The position numbers were made by a program, and so were the translations under genes. Shown piece after piece: positions 33,857-46,900 of a stretch of 64,000 nt of DNA. Each line of letters begins with the position of its first letter. The stretch's first letter is position 1. The stretch comes from Eukaryota sp. TZLM1-RC (Eukaryota; Metamonada: BaSk clade), in assembly GCA_040285825.1 (NCBI GenBank), contig JAUPSS010000004.1:992001-1056000 (forward strand), given 5' to 3'. The notes under the pieces are model-generated. The model was given only the letters and a program-made list of their open reading frames with translations, was not told the origin of the DNA and did no database searches.

Positions 33857-36465
33857 TCATAACCAAACATATTGATCTGACAATTCTTTCCTACAACTTT
33901 CTATCCTTTTAGCAGCTTTTGGATGACCAACATCTTTGGCCTTGTCGTACCATTCAATAGCTTGGTGAAGGGCTTTAGGTACACCGTAACCGTGTTCATA
34001 ACATTTACCTAAATTGTATATTCCATACTCATTACCCAATTCAGCAGCTTTTTGGTAATAAAACACTGCTTGAGAATAGTCTTGTTTAACAAAACGAGCA
34101 AGGCGAAAACATTGACCTAAATTATTCATAGCACCAGCATGACCAGCATCAGCACCTTTTTTGAACCAATAAAAAGCTTGTTGATGGTCTTGGTCAACAC
34201 CTTTGCCATCTCTATAACAACAACCTAATTCAACCATAGCACCAGCATGACCAGCATCAGCACCTTTTTTGAAACAATAAAAAGCTTGTTGATGGTCTTG
34301 ATCAACACCTTCTCCATCTCTATAACAACAACCTAAATTAAACATAGCTACACTATCACCAGCTTCAGCTGCCTTGCTAAACCAATAAAAGGCTTGTTGG
34401 TGATCCTTTTCTACACCAAGACCATGGTTATAATAATAACCTAAATTAACCATAGCACCAACATGACCAGCATCAGCACCTTTTTTGAAACAATAAAAAG
34501 CTTGTTGATGGTCTTGGTCAACACCTTCGCCATCTCTATAACAACATCCTAAATTAACCATAGCACCAGCATGACCAGCATCAGCACCTTTTTTGAAACA
34601 ATAAAAAGCTTGTTGATGGTCTTGGTCAACACCTTCTCCATCTCTATAACAACAACCTAAATTAAACATAGCTCTACTATTACCAGCTTCAGCACCTTTT
34701 ATGAAACAATAAAAAGCTTGTTGATGGTCTTGGTCAACACCTTCGCCATCTCTATAACAACATCCTAAATTAAACATAGCACCAGCATGACCAGCATCAG
34801 CACCTTTTTTGAACCAATAGAAAGCTTGTTGATGGTCTTGATCAACACCTTCTCCATCTCTATAACAACAACCTAAATTAAACATAGCTACACTATCACC
34901 AGCTTCAGCTGCCTTGCTATACCAATGAAAGGCTTGTTGGTAATTCTTTTCGACACCAAGGCCATGGTCATAACAATAACCTAAATTAATCATAGCTGAA
35001 GAATTACCAGCTTCAGCAGCTCTTCTCGACCAATAAACTGCTTCTTGGTAGTTTTCATCATTGTAAAATTCCAATCCTTTTTCAAACATTTGTTCAGGCG
35101 TATCACCATCACTTGACTCAACTTCTAAATTTTCAAACCCACCCTCCAAATTTTGGTCACGATCACTACCTTCTTGATCCTCATTAGAAGATCTATCATC
35201 AGCTAATATTTGGTTGGGCTTACCGAAATTCTGATTATTTGTAATATTATTATGGTAAACTTGAATTGAATTAATTTGTTCTTTTAATCCCTTTTCTTTT
35301 TGAGAAAGTTCGTCTATTTTGGAAATTGAATCGTCAATTTCTATTCTCAAATCATTGATTAATTGATCTCTATTATTGATTACTTGATCCTTTTCAACCA
35401 AAGTTTGACTTAATTCATGATTTCTAGAGACAAGATTAGAGTTCTGAAGTGTCAATTCTTGGTTTAATTCATCAGAATTAGATTGAGCCTGGTGTAAACT
35501 TTGATTTTCTTGAGTTAATTCTTGAATTGTCTGATTTAAATCAATATTTGATTTTCGGAAAATTTCATTTTCTAGGCTCAAATCCTCAATAATTTGGTCT
35601 TTTTCAGCACAATTCTGACAATTTTGCCTTACATTGGGACTCAATTCATTTATCAAAGGCAAACCTTCAGCATAATTTTCCAATAAACCCAATTGATGAA
35701 TAATTTGGTCAATCGTTGGTCTTTTTGAGGGATCACTGGACATACAATCATTAACCAATTTTTTCAAAATTTCTGGATCTTCTTGATCAAATGGAAGCTC
35801 TTTTCCCTGATACTTAGCACCCAATAAAGCTAATTGAGTATTTAAACCCTCAAAAGCTACTTTATTAGTAAGTAATTCATATAAAATTACCCCAATAGAA
35901 TAAACATCAGAAGCTTCTGTTATTCTATTGTCAAAAGCCTCCAAAGCGGCATATTTGGGTGTAAACGTGAGAGAAGTGAATATTCGTGTTGTGTTAGCTA
36001 TAACTTTGGAAGTACCAAAGTCAGCTATTCTTAATTGGCCATTAATTAATAGAATATTCTGGGGTTTTAGGTCACCATGAACGACGGCTTTTCCATGTAA
36101 CATCTTGATAGCAGAGCATAGATCCTTGGCTAGTCGGAGAGAGAGAGGGGATCACGTGAGAGAGGAGAGGGGGTAGGAAGGGAGGAAGTAGCGCGTTCCA
36201 TGACAATGCCCATCTTATCATCAAAGTAAGCAATGCCGAAAACACGGAGGATGGCAGGGCTGTTGAGGAAAGAAAGGAGGGCAATCTCTTTCTTGAGTAG
36301 CTTCTTCCCTTCTTCAGTGAGGGAGACCATCTTGACTGCTATATCGAGGGAGAACCAGCGGGCGGAGTAAACGGAAGCAAAGCCTCCTTCACCGATCTTC
36401 TCGCCGAGTTGGATGTCGGAGGCGTTGATCTCAGGGCAGGAAAGATCGTGGTGGGATGATGTCAT
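33857..36465 (-). CDS. TKL-like protein kinase with coiled coil and Sel1 repeats
   Basis: Predicted Ser/Thr-type (TKL-like) kinase fused to a Sel1 scaffold, about 870 residues. N-lobe: glycine loop GEGGFASVYSARW, lysine in DIAVKM, alphaC glutamate in KKEIALLSFL. C-lobe: catalytic HGDLKPQN (HGD in place of HRD), ADFGTSK, KYAALEAF in the APE position, SDVYSIGVILYELL and a subdomain XI arginine in SKRPTID. Then LPLINE, coiled coil, acidic linker, and about 12 Sel1 units ending SDQYVWL. ATG 36,465 is chosen because MTSSHHDLSC leads directly into the kinase; ATG 36,525 is also in frame. A net one-base break at about 36,140, in a CT microsatellite, separates the lobes: sequencing error, slippage mutation or an unusual intron. 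The N-lobe DNA is much richer in G+C than the rest. All catalytic residues are present if the frame is restored. Confidence 0.75.
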
Positions 36466-36608
36466 AGCGGTGTGGAGAGAGGAGAGAAGATATGGGGTGT
36501 GTGGGTAATGTTTAAGTGATCGCAAGTGTAGCTTTTTGAGGAACTAGGTCAAAATTCTAAAGACTTTTGAAGACCTTTCAACATTTAATTCGATTCAATA
36601 TCATAAGT

Positions 36609-38820
36609 GATTGTTTTGAAAATTAATCCTCCATTTGAATTACTCGCTGCACGTCTGATTGCTTTTGTAAAGCCTGGAAACGGAATCAAACCTGATGGAA
36701 TACGTCCAATTGCTGTTGGTGAATCTCTTTCTCGTTTTCTAGCATCAATTGTCTTCGATCGTGTCAAAGACAAAGCTTCTACATTTTTGAATCCTCATCA
36801 ATTTGGAATCAAAACAATTGATGGTGCTTCTGTTGCTGCTATTGCCTCTGATACCTTTTTTAATGCAGAGGAAAATAATTTTATTTTTAATCTCGACTTT
36901 AAAAATGCTTTTAATTCTGTAAAGCGAGAAGCAATTTTTGAAGTTATTAAATCTGATTTTCCTGAGCTATCGAGTTTTTTCTACCATTTTTATGGGAAAG
37001 AATCAGATTTAATTTCTAATTCATTTGGTCTTAAATCATCTTCTGGAGTGAAGCAGGGAGATCCTTTAGGCCCATTATTGTTTTGTTTAGCTATTCACAA
37101 AACTTTAAATATCATTAAGCAAAAATACCCTTCTATAAAAATAGTTGCTTATATGGATGATATATCCTTGATTGGTTCATTTGATTTACTAGAATTGGTT
37201 GCTCAAGAAATTGCCGATTCATATGAAAATATTGGGCTTCATCTTAATGCCAGCAAATGCCTTCTGATTGGCTCTTCTGCTCAAGACCTCGTGATAAACG
37301 ATTCTATTGTCCCTTTTACTAATTATAGTAGTGATGCTTTTAAGTTCCTTGGTTGTTGGTTAGGAAATGTGCCTCAAATTCAGAATGAATTGCAAGTTAT
37401 TTTGGAAAAAATTAAAATTGAACTTGATTCAATTTCTTTTTTAGATATAGAAAAGCATATTAAATTTTTCATGCTTAAAATTTACTACACTGGGAGAATA
37501 ACCCACATTTTGAGATCTTGTGCTCCTTCCATAGCATTAGATTTTTGTCGTTCATTCAATTCATTGAGAACAGAATTTTTTGCTGATTTATTGGATGTAG
37601 AACCAGGAATGTTGAAAAGCCATTTATTTTCTTCAGCAAATTTGGGTGGTATTGGTTTTACTAAATCTTCAATTTTGTGTCAATCAGCAATCTTGGGTGG
37701 TGGCAAAAATTTTATTTATGAATTTTCTCGTAGATTTCCTGATGATTCCCATCTGTTAGTCCCCAATTGTAGTCCCTATTTGTATGAGTTATCTTGTGAA
37801 CTTGAAAAATTACCGCCACAAATTTGGACCAAATGCTTTCCTCAATCAATTCAAGAAATTCCAAACCGATCTCTATTTAATTTACAGTTTTGCTGTAAAA
37901 AGCTTCAACAAAAATTGTCAAAGATTTTTGAAAGCTTGGATTTTGATGTTAGACTTGGCTTGGCCAAGAAAAAGAATCCCGCTTTTGCAAATCTTTTACA
38001 AGATATGTGTGCCAGTACTTCTTCTGCCTTAGTAACAACAATTCCACAAGTTTATGGTACTCTCTTATCCGATTCTGCTTGGACTCTGAATATGAGATTT
38101 CGTTCCTTTATCTGGCCTGATAATTTACCTCATAATTTAATTTGTAAATGTTCTCGAGAAATTACAACTACTCATTTGTTAAATTGTAAACATTTTATTT
38201 CTTTTAGAAGCAAGGTTCATGATGCTGTAAGAGACCAGTTATATTGTATGTGTAAATCTCATAGAATTGAATCCTTCTTGGAACCTTTGCTGTCAAATCT
38301 GTTTGATGCTGAAAATGATTTTCATAAGAATAATAGAGGTGATGTCATATTACCTGGATTAGATGGAAGCTTCATTTTATTGGATGTAATGTCTGTTGAT
38401 CCTTGTAATGTCTCAAATGAAAGGCTTGTTAATTCTGAAATTCATAATCCCCTTTCAAATGCTGAAATTTTAAATTCAAAAAATACAATGAAACTTTGTC
38501 CAAATTGGCCAGTCTACAGCATGCAAAATACAATTTGTATCCATTTGTATTTTCCCTTTTTGGTTCACTAGCACCAACTGCTTTACGTTTTTTGGATGAT
38601 TTTGAATTGATTGTAAAGGGAAGAACTGGCAGAAATTTCAACAGATTGTTTTGGCAAAATAGAATTGTGTTTTCTATTTTTAAGGGGATGTTGAAGATGG
38701 TTTCTGATGCTTTGCTTTCTCTTGGATCTCACTATGAGAGAGTTGCATCTAGTGTTTTTGTTTTGGGAGAGATGGATTTTTTAGATGTTGATTTATAGGT
38801 TTTGAACAAAATTAAATTTA
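36609..38820 (+). mobile_element. LINE-A4, 5'-truncated, plus strand
   Basis: Starts inside the RT region and runs to the 3' UTR after TAG 38,796-38,798. It lacks the nonsense codon of the minus-strand copies (SRFLASIVFD), so it comes from a different source element. RT, CCHC motif and endonuclease are in one frame (36,607-38,571) until a missing A near 38,468; the last 100 codons follow in another frame. Its 3' edge again meets an A-tract (AAAAAAAGGATGTC), but no matching duplication is visible on the left. Confidence 0.85.
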
Positions 38821-38827
38821 AAAAAAA

Positions 38828-39250
38828 GGATGTCACACCGTTATGGAAATTTTTTTGCTTATAGGTAAAAAATTATTGTCTTCCAACTCCAAATTTCGTC
38901 CTTCTATCCTGAAAATAGAAAAATTGTTCGCAAGTTATCTTTAAAAGAACATTTTGGTTCCGCTAAGCAATGTTTGTTTTCATCAGTACTTGCGGAATGT
39001 AATGAAAATACTATTGCTCAGCACATAAATCTCCATACTTTTGAATATTTTAAGTGTCCCACGTCTAATAATGTCAATTATTAGGGTCAGAATCCCCCAA
39101 CTAATGATTAAATATTTAAATTGATCAACATCTTACTCTCTTCAAAAGGGCCTGGACCATCAATGATAACCTTTGAAATGTTGAAATCATCAATGAACCG
39201 CTGTCCTGAATGCATTGACGATTTGGTCTCCGTTTTCATTTGGATGTAAT
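38828..39250 (+). mobile_element. LINE-D relic, N-terminal RT region
   Basis: Decayed sequence reading, across several frames, DVTPLWKFF, RKLSLKEHFGSAKQCLF, SSVLAECNENTIAQHI, SKGPGPSMITFEMLKS and NRCPECIDDLVSVF. These are co-linear with LINE-B (RKLALKGRFGSAKQCLF ... ECNESTLFQ ... GKAPGPSLLNFDMIKS) but clearly diverged, so it is a further family. Stops and shifts are frequent. LINE-A4 inserted at its start. Confidence 0.7.
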
Positions 39251-39980
39251 ATCGTCCACAATTATTAAATTATGAATCAAATTTGATTAAAAAACAATTA
39301 CAAAGATCAATTCATTCAGAGGCAAACATTTCAGAACTATATGAAAATATTTTTTTCAGACGTAATGAATCAAATTCAATGATTTTAATTCAACCATTGT
39401 TATTCTTGTACCTAAAGAGTGATGTGCTAATACTTGTGGACAGATAATTTGATATAAAGTTTTGACTCCAGGTAAAGATATAATCCGAAACCATCAAAAC
39501 AGGTCCAGTATCCATTGTAAATGTAACTATTTATCAGTTTGTCCATGTTCATTGTTTTGTGGATGTAAGAACTTGAAGAAATTCAAACTTTATCAGTTAT
39601 ATGGATGCACAAAGGTCAGTAAAATGAACGAGATTGGACAAAAAGATCTTGGGTCTACCACTAATGATAGTGTTACGTATTCAAATCAATTTACAAGGAA
39701 GAATTTCCATTAGGGAGAAACGTGACAACATCGCTTATTTTCTAAGTCCCAGCAATCATAAAATGTGATTCTTCTGGAGAAAAATTGTGGAAGTGAGCAA
39801 TTAAAAACCAAAGACTTTTGAACAAATTCTCTAGTATTTATCCAACAAAAAAAGGAGTCACCCTATAGTTCAAATCTATGTCATGCTTATAATCACAATC
39901 AACAGTACGTTGATTGTGTGAATAGTTATTAATCAAGTGAATAATTCGGAATTCCATTGTTTGAATATCAATTGCTATGG
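39251..39980. other. No recognisable gene
   Basis: AT-rich and non-coding. About 39,508-39,600 resembles 54,018-54,105 on the same strand (shared TATCCATTGTAAATGT and CTATTTATCAGTTTGT), a relic of the same unknown sequence as the ORF at 53,636. Nothing else supported. Confidence 0.5.
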
Positions 39981-40237
39981 TCAAATGAGAGAACTTGTTA
40001 TACAAGAACTATCACTATCTTTTCCCAAGAACATTTCTTCTTTAAATTGTTGAAATTTATCATCACACTCAAAATCAAATGACAATTTTACAACATACTT
40101 ATAATGAATAAAACATTTTATTATAGAAATTGCTGGTGAATTTGGTGGTACATGGTTGCCATGTAATTCTTTTTTAATAATTTGTAGAAATTTTTACCTT
40201 CCTTTACCAATTGAATGATGATTAACAATAACCATCA
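39981..40237 (-). pseudogene. ORF X, diverged copy
   Basis: Reads NHHSIGKGR, a stop, KFLQIIKKELHGNHVPP and NSPAISIIKCFIHY, KLSFDFECD on the minus strand. Clearly homologous to ORF X at 10,569 with many substitutions, and extended at the C-terminal side (QQFKEEMFLGKDSDSS). The mild bias towards keeping the core suggests it was once coding. Confidence 0.4.
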
Positions 40238-40295
40238 CATTGTTTCAATCGTTGAAACTTGGTCAGTATTTAACTGAAGCGAGCGACGTGGTTTC

Positions 40296-40345
40296 CTTTT
40301 CATAAACCAATAACCTAAATTAACCATAGCATCAACATAACTATC
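40296..40345 (-). pseudogene. Sel1 scrap
   Basis: Encodes only YVDAMVNLGYWF on the minus strand, a fragment of a Sel1 unit. Confidence 0.4.
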
Positions 40346-40463
40346 TATGCAAGTAAATTCAACAACCGAAAATTTTGTTTATTAATTTTAATTTTATTCA
40401 AAAAATTTTCTTTATAGAATAATTAAAAATACTTTTTTTATGTGCATCTTGTATAGAAGCATT

Positions 40464-40540
40464 AAAATCAACATCTAAAAAATCCATCTCTCCCAAAACA
40501 AAAACACTAGATGCAACTCTCTCATAATGAGATCCAAGAA
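40464..40540 (-). mobile_element. LINE-A 3' scrap
   Basis: Encodes LGSHYERVASSVFVLGEMD up to the LINE-A C-terminus on the minus strand; a 77-bp remnant. Confidence 0.65.
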
Positions 40541-40936
40541 ACAACCGAAAATTAATTTAATTATTTTCTATTTGCATTTATAACGAGCAACTTGGTATAA
40601 TTCGATGGAGCCAATAACAAATAACAAATTTGTTGAATTTGAATAAGAAAGTTTAACAATTTCAATTAACATGAACCATGTTTTGCTCTTTGAAAAATAT
40701 TTTAAAGTTATCAATTTGAATTTAAATGATCATTGGATATAATTTCTCTTCGTTGGTTTTTATATGCTGGTTAATCATCATTTTTTATTTTGTACAATAT
40801 TTGATAAAAACTTATTTTTGACTAAAATTGAAGATAAATAAATGTAACATTAATAAACAAAGTTATTTATTGACTAGACCACAGTACTTTATTATTTTCT
40901 ACTTCTTGAATTTCTGGGAAGCTTTCTTTTACAATT
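40541..40936. other. 3' flank of Sel1 gene, no gene
   Basis: Diverged version of the flank module at 1-289. AATAAA (minus) is at 40,866-40,871. No gene seen. Confidence 0.6.
40866..40871 (-). terminator. AATAAA polyadenylation signal
   Basis: Conserved position downstream of the Sel1 gene. Confidence 0.5.
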
Positions 40937-42052
40937 TTATCTCCTTTCGGCAGCATTTGGATGACCAGCATTCTTGGCCTTTTCGTACCATTTAATAGCT
41001 TGGTGAAGGTCTTTAGGTAAACCTCTACCGTGTTCAAAACAAAAACCTAAATTGCACATTCCATGCACATTACCCAATTCAGCAGCTTTTTGGTAATAAA
41101 ACACTGCTTGAGAATAGTCTTGTTGAACACCACGGCCATTGAAATAACATTTACCTAAAATACCCATAGCACCAGCATGACCAGCATCAGCACCTTTTTT
41201 GAACCAATAAAAGGCTTGTTGATGGTCTTGATCAATACCTTGACCATCTCTATAACAACAGCCTAAATTAAACATAACGTTAGCAACACCAGCATCAGCA
41301 GCTTTTTTGAACCAATAAAAAGCTTGTTGATGGTCTTGATCAACACCTTCGCCATCTCTATAACAAACACCTAAATTAAACATAGCTACACTATTACCAG
41401 CTTCAGCTGTCTTGCTATACCAATGAAAGGCTTGTTGGTAATTCTTTTCGACACCAAGGCCTTGGTCATAACAACAACCTAATTCATACATACCAAGAAC
41501 ATGACCAGCATCAGCAGCTTTTTTGAACCAATAAAAAGCTTGTTGATGGTCTTGATCAACACCTTGACCATCTCTATAACAACAGCCTAATTCAACCAAA
41601 GCAAAATCATTACTAGCATCAGCACCTTTTTTGAACCAACGAAAAGCTTCTTGATGGTCTTGACCGACACCTTTGCCATCTCTATAACAACAACCTAATT
41701 CAACCATAGCAAAATCATTACTAGCATCAGCACCTTTTTTGAACCAATGAAAAGCTTCTTGATGGTCTTGACCGACACCTTTGCCATCTCTATAACAACA
41801 GCCTAATTCAACCATAGCATAAGCATTACCAGCATCAGCACCTTTTTTGCACCAATAAACAGCTTGTTGATGGTCTTGATCAACACCTTTGCCATCTCTA
41901 TAACAACAGCCTAAATTACACATAGCATAAGCATTACCAGCATCAGCACCGTTTTTGAACCAATAAAAAGCTTGTTGATGGTCTTGATCAACACCTTTGC
42001 CATCTCTATAACAACAGCCTAATTCAACCATAGCATAAGCATTACCAGCATC
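40937..42052 (-). pseudogene. Chimeric Sel1-repeat gene split by LINE-A3, 3' part
   Basis: About eleven units in one open frame. The 5' half (41,580-42,052) is almost identical to 17,590-18,071, while the 3' half belongs to a different paralogue (for example HVLGMYELGCCYDQGLGVEK and HAGAMGILGKCYFNGRGVQ). The switch is inside a unit, at about 41,578, which marks one edge of the third segmental copy. The first 14 codons of the open frame (to 42,103) are LINE-A 3' UTR. A base change near 40,940 ends the frame early (AAERR) compared with the usual cap. Confidence 0.8.
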
Positions 42053-42064
42053 AGCACTTTTTTT
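42053..42064. repeat. Target-site duplication of LINE-A3, 3' side
   Basis: AAAAAAAGTGCT (minus), same variant as in unit 2. Confidence 0.7.
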
Positions 42065-43906
42065 TAGTAACAACAATTTTATTCTAAACCTATAAATCAA
42101 CATCTAAAAAATCCATCTCTCCTAAAACAAAAACACTAGATGCAACTCTCTCATAGTGAGATCCAAGAGAAGGCAAAGCATCAGAAACCATCTTCAACAT
42201 CCCCTTAAAAATAGAAAACACAGTTCTATTTTGCCAAAACAATCTGTTGAAATTTCTGCCAGTTCTTCTCTTTACAATCATTTCAAAATCATCCAAAAAA
42301 CGTAAAGCAGTTGGTGCAAGTGGACCAAAAAGGGAAAATACAAATGGATACAAATTGTATTTTGCATGCTGTAGACTGGCCAATTTGGACAAAGGTTCAT
42401 GGTATTTTTTGAATTTAAAATTTTCAGCATTTGAAAGGGGATTATGAATTTCAGAATTAACAAGCCTTTCATTTGAGGCATTACAAGGATCAACAGACAT
42501 TACATCTAATAAAATGAAGCTTCCATCTAATCCAGGTATTATAACATCACCTCTATTATTCTTATGAAAATCATCTTCAGCATCAAACAGATTTGACAAC
42601 AGAGGTTCCAAGAAGGATTCAATTCTATGAGATTTACACATACAATATAACTGGTCTCTTACAGCATCATGAACCTTGCTTCTAAAAGTAATAAAATGTT
42701 TACAATTTAACAAATGAGTAGTTGCAATTTCTCGAGAACATTTACAAATTAAATTATGAGGTAAATTATCAGGCCAGATAAAGGAACGAAATCTCATATT
42801 CAGAGTCCAAGCAGAATCGGATAAGAGAGTACCATAAACTTGTGGAATTGTTGTTACTAAGGCAGAAGAAGTACTGTCACACATATCTTGTAAAAGATTT
42901 GCAAAAAGCGGGATTCTTTTTCTTGGCCAAGCCAAGTCTAACATCAAAATCCAAGCTTTCAAAAATCTTTGACAATTTTTGTTGAAGCTTTTTACAGCAA
43001 AACTGTAAATTAAATAGAGATCGGTTTGGAATTTCTTGAATTGATTGAGGAAAACATTTGGTCCAAATTTGTGGCGGTAATTTTTCAAGTTCACAAGATA
43101 ACTCATACAAATAGGGACTACAATTGGGGACTAACAGATGAGAATCATCAGGAAATCTACGAGAAAATTCATAAATAAAATTTTGCCACCACCCAAGAAT
43201 GCTGATTGACACAAAATTGAAGATTTAGTAAAACCAATACCACCCAAATTTGCTGAAGGAAATAAATGGCTTTTCAACATTCCTGGTTCTACATCCAGTA
43301 AATCAGCAAAAAATTCTGTTCTCAATGAATTAAAAGAACGACAAAAATCTAATGCTATGGAAGGAGCACAAGATCTCAAAATGTGGGTTATTCTCCCAGT
43401 GTAGCAAATTTTAAGCATGAAAAATTTAATATGCTTTTCTATATCTAAAGAAGAAATTGAATCAAGTTCAATTTTAATTTTTCCAAATAACTTGCAATTC
43501 ATTCTGAATTTGAGGCACATTTCCTAACCAACAACCAAGGAACTTAAAAGCATCACTTCTATCGTTAGTAAAAGGGACAATAGAATCGTTTATCACGAGG
43601 TCTTGAGCAGAAGAGCCAATCAGAAGGCATTTGCTGGCATTAAGATGAAGCCCAATATTTTCATATGATTCGGCAATTTCTTGAGCAACCAATTCTAGTC
43701 AATCAAATGAACCAATCAAGGATATATCATCCATATAAGCAACTATTTTTATAGAAGGGTATTTTTGCTTAATGATATTTAAAGTTTTGTGAATAGCTAA
43801 ACAAAACAATAATGGGCCTAAAGGATCTCCCTGCTTCACTCCAGAAGATGATTTAAGACCAAATGAATTAAAAATTAAATCTGATTCTTTCCCATAAAAA
43901 TGGTAG

Positions 43907-43918
43907 AAAAAACTCGAT
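43907..43918. repeat. Target-site duplication of LINE-B2, 5' side
   Basis: AAAAAACTCGAT, repeated at 47,158-47,169. Confidence 0.8.
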
Positions 43919-46900
43919 TTTTTTTCTCACTCACTTTCAACGTCCTATTGTCGGTTCGATTGAATTCCTCCAGTCTTAATGTCAGACACTCTCAGTGATA
44001 CTGACTGGACTGCAAAAAGTACCGAACGTGATCTTGACAAACCAACCTCCTCAACCACCAATCGTTCTCATTCTCCCCACCTGTCACTCCATGCTAGAAA
44101 ATCATTGGAAAAAAATTTAAATGAAAATATTTCTAAACCCCGCCGCAAATGTAGTAAATGTCGAAAATCCGGACATAACATTGCAACTTGTCCGCTTATT
44201 CAAAAGGAAAAACTGAATGCTCGTGCTGCAATTGCTGATTTAAATTTTTCGTTATCACACAATCCTAAAAATGAATTTTTAAGTGAGATTCCCGATAACA
44301 CTCCTATCAAAGAAGATCAAAAGGATGAAAAAAATGTGTTTTTTTGTCGAAAGCTTGTTGCTGTCAATGATTCCGGTCGACCTTTACTTTTTTTGTGATT
44401 CTTGTGTTGCTGCTGATCAGCTACGTTGTCCCATTCGTGTTCCTGCTCAGCTTAGTCCGTTGGCTTCGATACCTTTTACTGTTGTTCTTCGTGCCTTTAC
44501 TGAAAATCTCCGTAAAGGATTATGGGATGTTACGCCTATTTGGAAATTTTTTCTGAAAAAGATAAAAACTTTTATCGAAAAAATCAAATTTTAAAAAAAT
44601 GTTTTTTCGAAAGAAAAATTAGTGAGAAAATTAGCTTTAAAAGGACGTTTTGGATCTGCAAAACAATGTTTATTTTCTTCTGATTTAGCTGAATGTAATG
44701 AAAGCACATTGTTCCAATTGAATCATCTTCATCCGGAAGAAAATTTTCATTGTACTAAACCAGATTCAGTTGATTATTGGCTGCAAAAATCCTGTCAATG
44801 CTTCTGAGGTATTGAAACTGATTCAGCAAATGCCTACTGGAAAAGCTCCTGGGCCATCTTTGTTGAATTTTGACATGATCAAATCAGCTGTTGGACAGTG
44901 TCCTGAAATTGCTGACGATCTTGTTCTTTTTTTCAACAATCTTCTTACGTTAAAAATTAAAGTCCCTTTTGAGATGACCAGTGCTCGCTTAATTGCCCTT
45001 AAAAAAAGTCAATCCAAAATCCGTCCAATTGCAATTGGAGAATCTTTTTCAAGAATTCTTGCGTCTCTTGTTTTCAATAGAATTGGAAAAAAAGCCAAGG
45101 AACTTTTCAGTCCGTTTCAATTTGGAATCAAGACAATTGATGGTGCTTCTTCTGCTGCTCTTTCGTCGGATGTGTTTTTTAATTCTAGTGATTCTAATTA
45201 CATCTTCAATTTAGATTTTAAGAATGCTTTCAATTCTGTATCTCGTTCTTCCATTTTACCTTTGCTGCAAAAGCATTTTCCTGAAGTTGAGCCTTTTTTC
45301 TATTCATTTTATGGAAAATCATCCTCATTGGTCTATGAAAATTTTGACCTGCTTTCGTCTTCAGGTGTTAAACAAGGTGATCCACTTGGTCCTTTTTTCT
45401 TTTGTCTGGCAATTCATCCATTAATGTGCGAATTGAAAGAAAAATTCCCAGAAATAGATATTGTAGCATATATGGATGACATTTCTGTAATTGCTCCTAT
45501 TACAATTCTGAAACAAATAGCAACTTTTATTCAACAGCGTTATGAAGATATTGGTCTCTCATTGAATATCTCCAAATGTTTGATTATTGGCCATGAACCA
45601 ATTGATTTTTTTCATTAATGATGTAAATGTCCCCTTTATCAATTATGATCAGTCTGGTTTTCGTTTTTTGGGTTGTTATCTCGGAAATATTGATGAAGTG
45701 AAAAGCCAACTTTCGACTCTGTTGACTCAATTTGGAAATGAATTAGAATCAATAGAAAATTTAAATATTGAGAAACATTTGAAATTCTTTTTCCTCAAAA
45801 TCTGTTATTCTGGAAAATTTACTCATATTTTGAGATCAACATCACCATCAATTTCCTTGGAGTTTTGTCGCATTTTTAATGAACAAAGAACTAATTTTTT
45901 AGCAAAATTATTGGAAATTGATGCATCTCAGTTACGAAGCCACATTTTTTTGTGGTACAAATTTTGGTGGTGTTGATTTTCATAAGTCAAGCTACCTTTG
46001 TAAAGCTGCCTTTATTGGAGGTGGAAAGAATTTTATTTATGAATTTGTGAATCGTTTTCCTGAAAAAATTCATCTCATTGAAAATTGTGGCAGCTCCTAT
46101 CTTATTTCTTTGCAACAGGAAATTGAAACTCTTTCACCCAATATTTGGGCTAAATGTTTCCCCTCTGATATTGTGGAACTTCCTTCAAGAAGCTTGCTCT
46201 CCTTACCATTGACTTTTGCAAAATTGCAGAAAAAATTTTGAAAGTTTTAGAAAACTTGGATTATATTGTACGTCTTAGCTTGGCTAAGGAAAAAAATCCC
46301 GTTTTTGCAAACTTTTTGATTGATCTTGAAGACAGTTGCTCAAGTTGCTTAATCTCCCAAATTCCCAACATTTACGGCCTTCTACTTAATGATCACCAAT
46401 GGACCACTGCAATGAGATTGAGATGTTTTCTATGGCCTTGCTCATTGCCAAATGATTTAATTTGTCGCTGCAAGAGTGTTGTTACGCTTTCCCATATTTT
46501 TAAACTGTAAGTATTTCATAACTTATCGCTCACTTGTTCATGACTCAGTTCGTGATCAATTATATGCCATGTGCAAAAGTTTCAATATAGAGGCATTTAT
46601 TGAGCCACTAGTACGTAAGCTGTCTTCAGATCAAACTGATGATTCCTTTGGTAAAAGAAGGGCAGATTTAGTAGCTCCAGGGATCGATGGTGTTCTCAAT
46701 GTTGTAGACGTTGTCTCAGTGGATGTTTGCAAAAATTCTGCTGCTCGTTTAGTGTATTCCGCTGACTCGCCGTTATCTAACGCCGAAAAAAAGAAGATAA
46801 AAAAATATGAAGAACCTTTGGCACAGTTAGGTAGAGTGGAACATGTGAAATATCAGTTTGTGCCGTTTGCAATTTCTCTTTTTGGCAATATTGGACCTTC

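Noticed and set aside
36072-36160. Intron between kinase lobes.
   Set aside because: No convincing GT-AG pair with correct phase; a one-base change in the CT run explains it more simply. Left open, not annotated.
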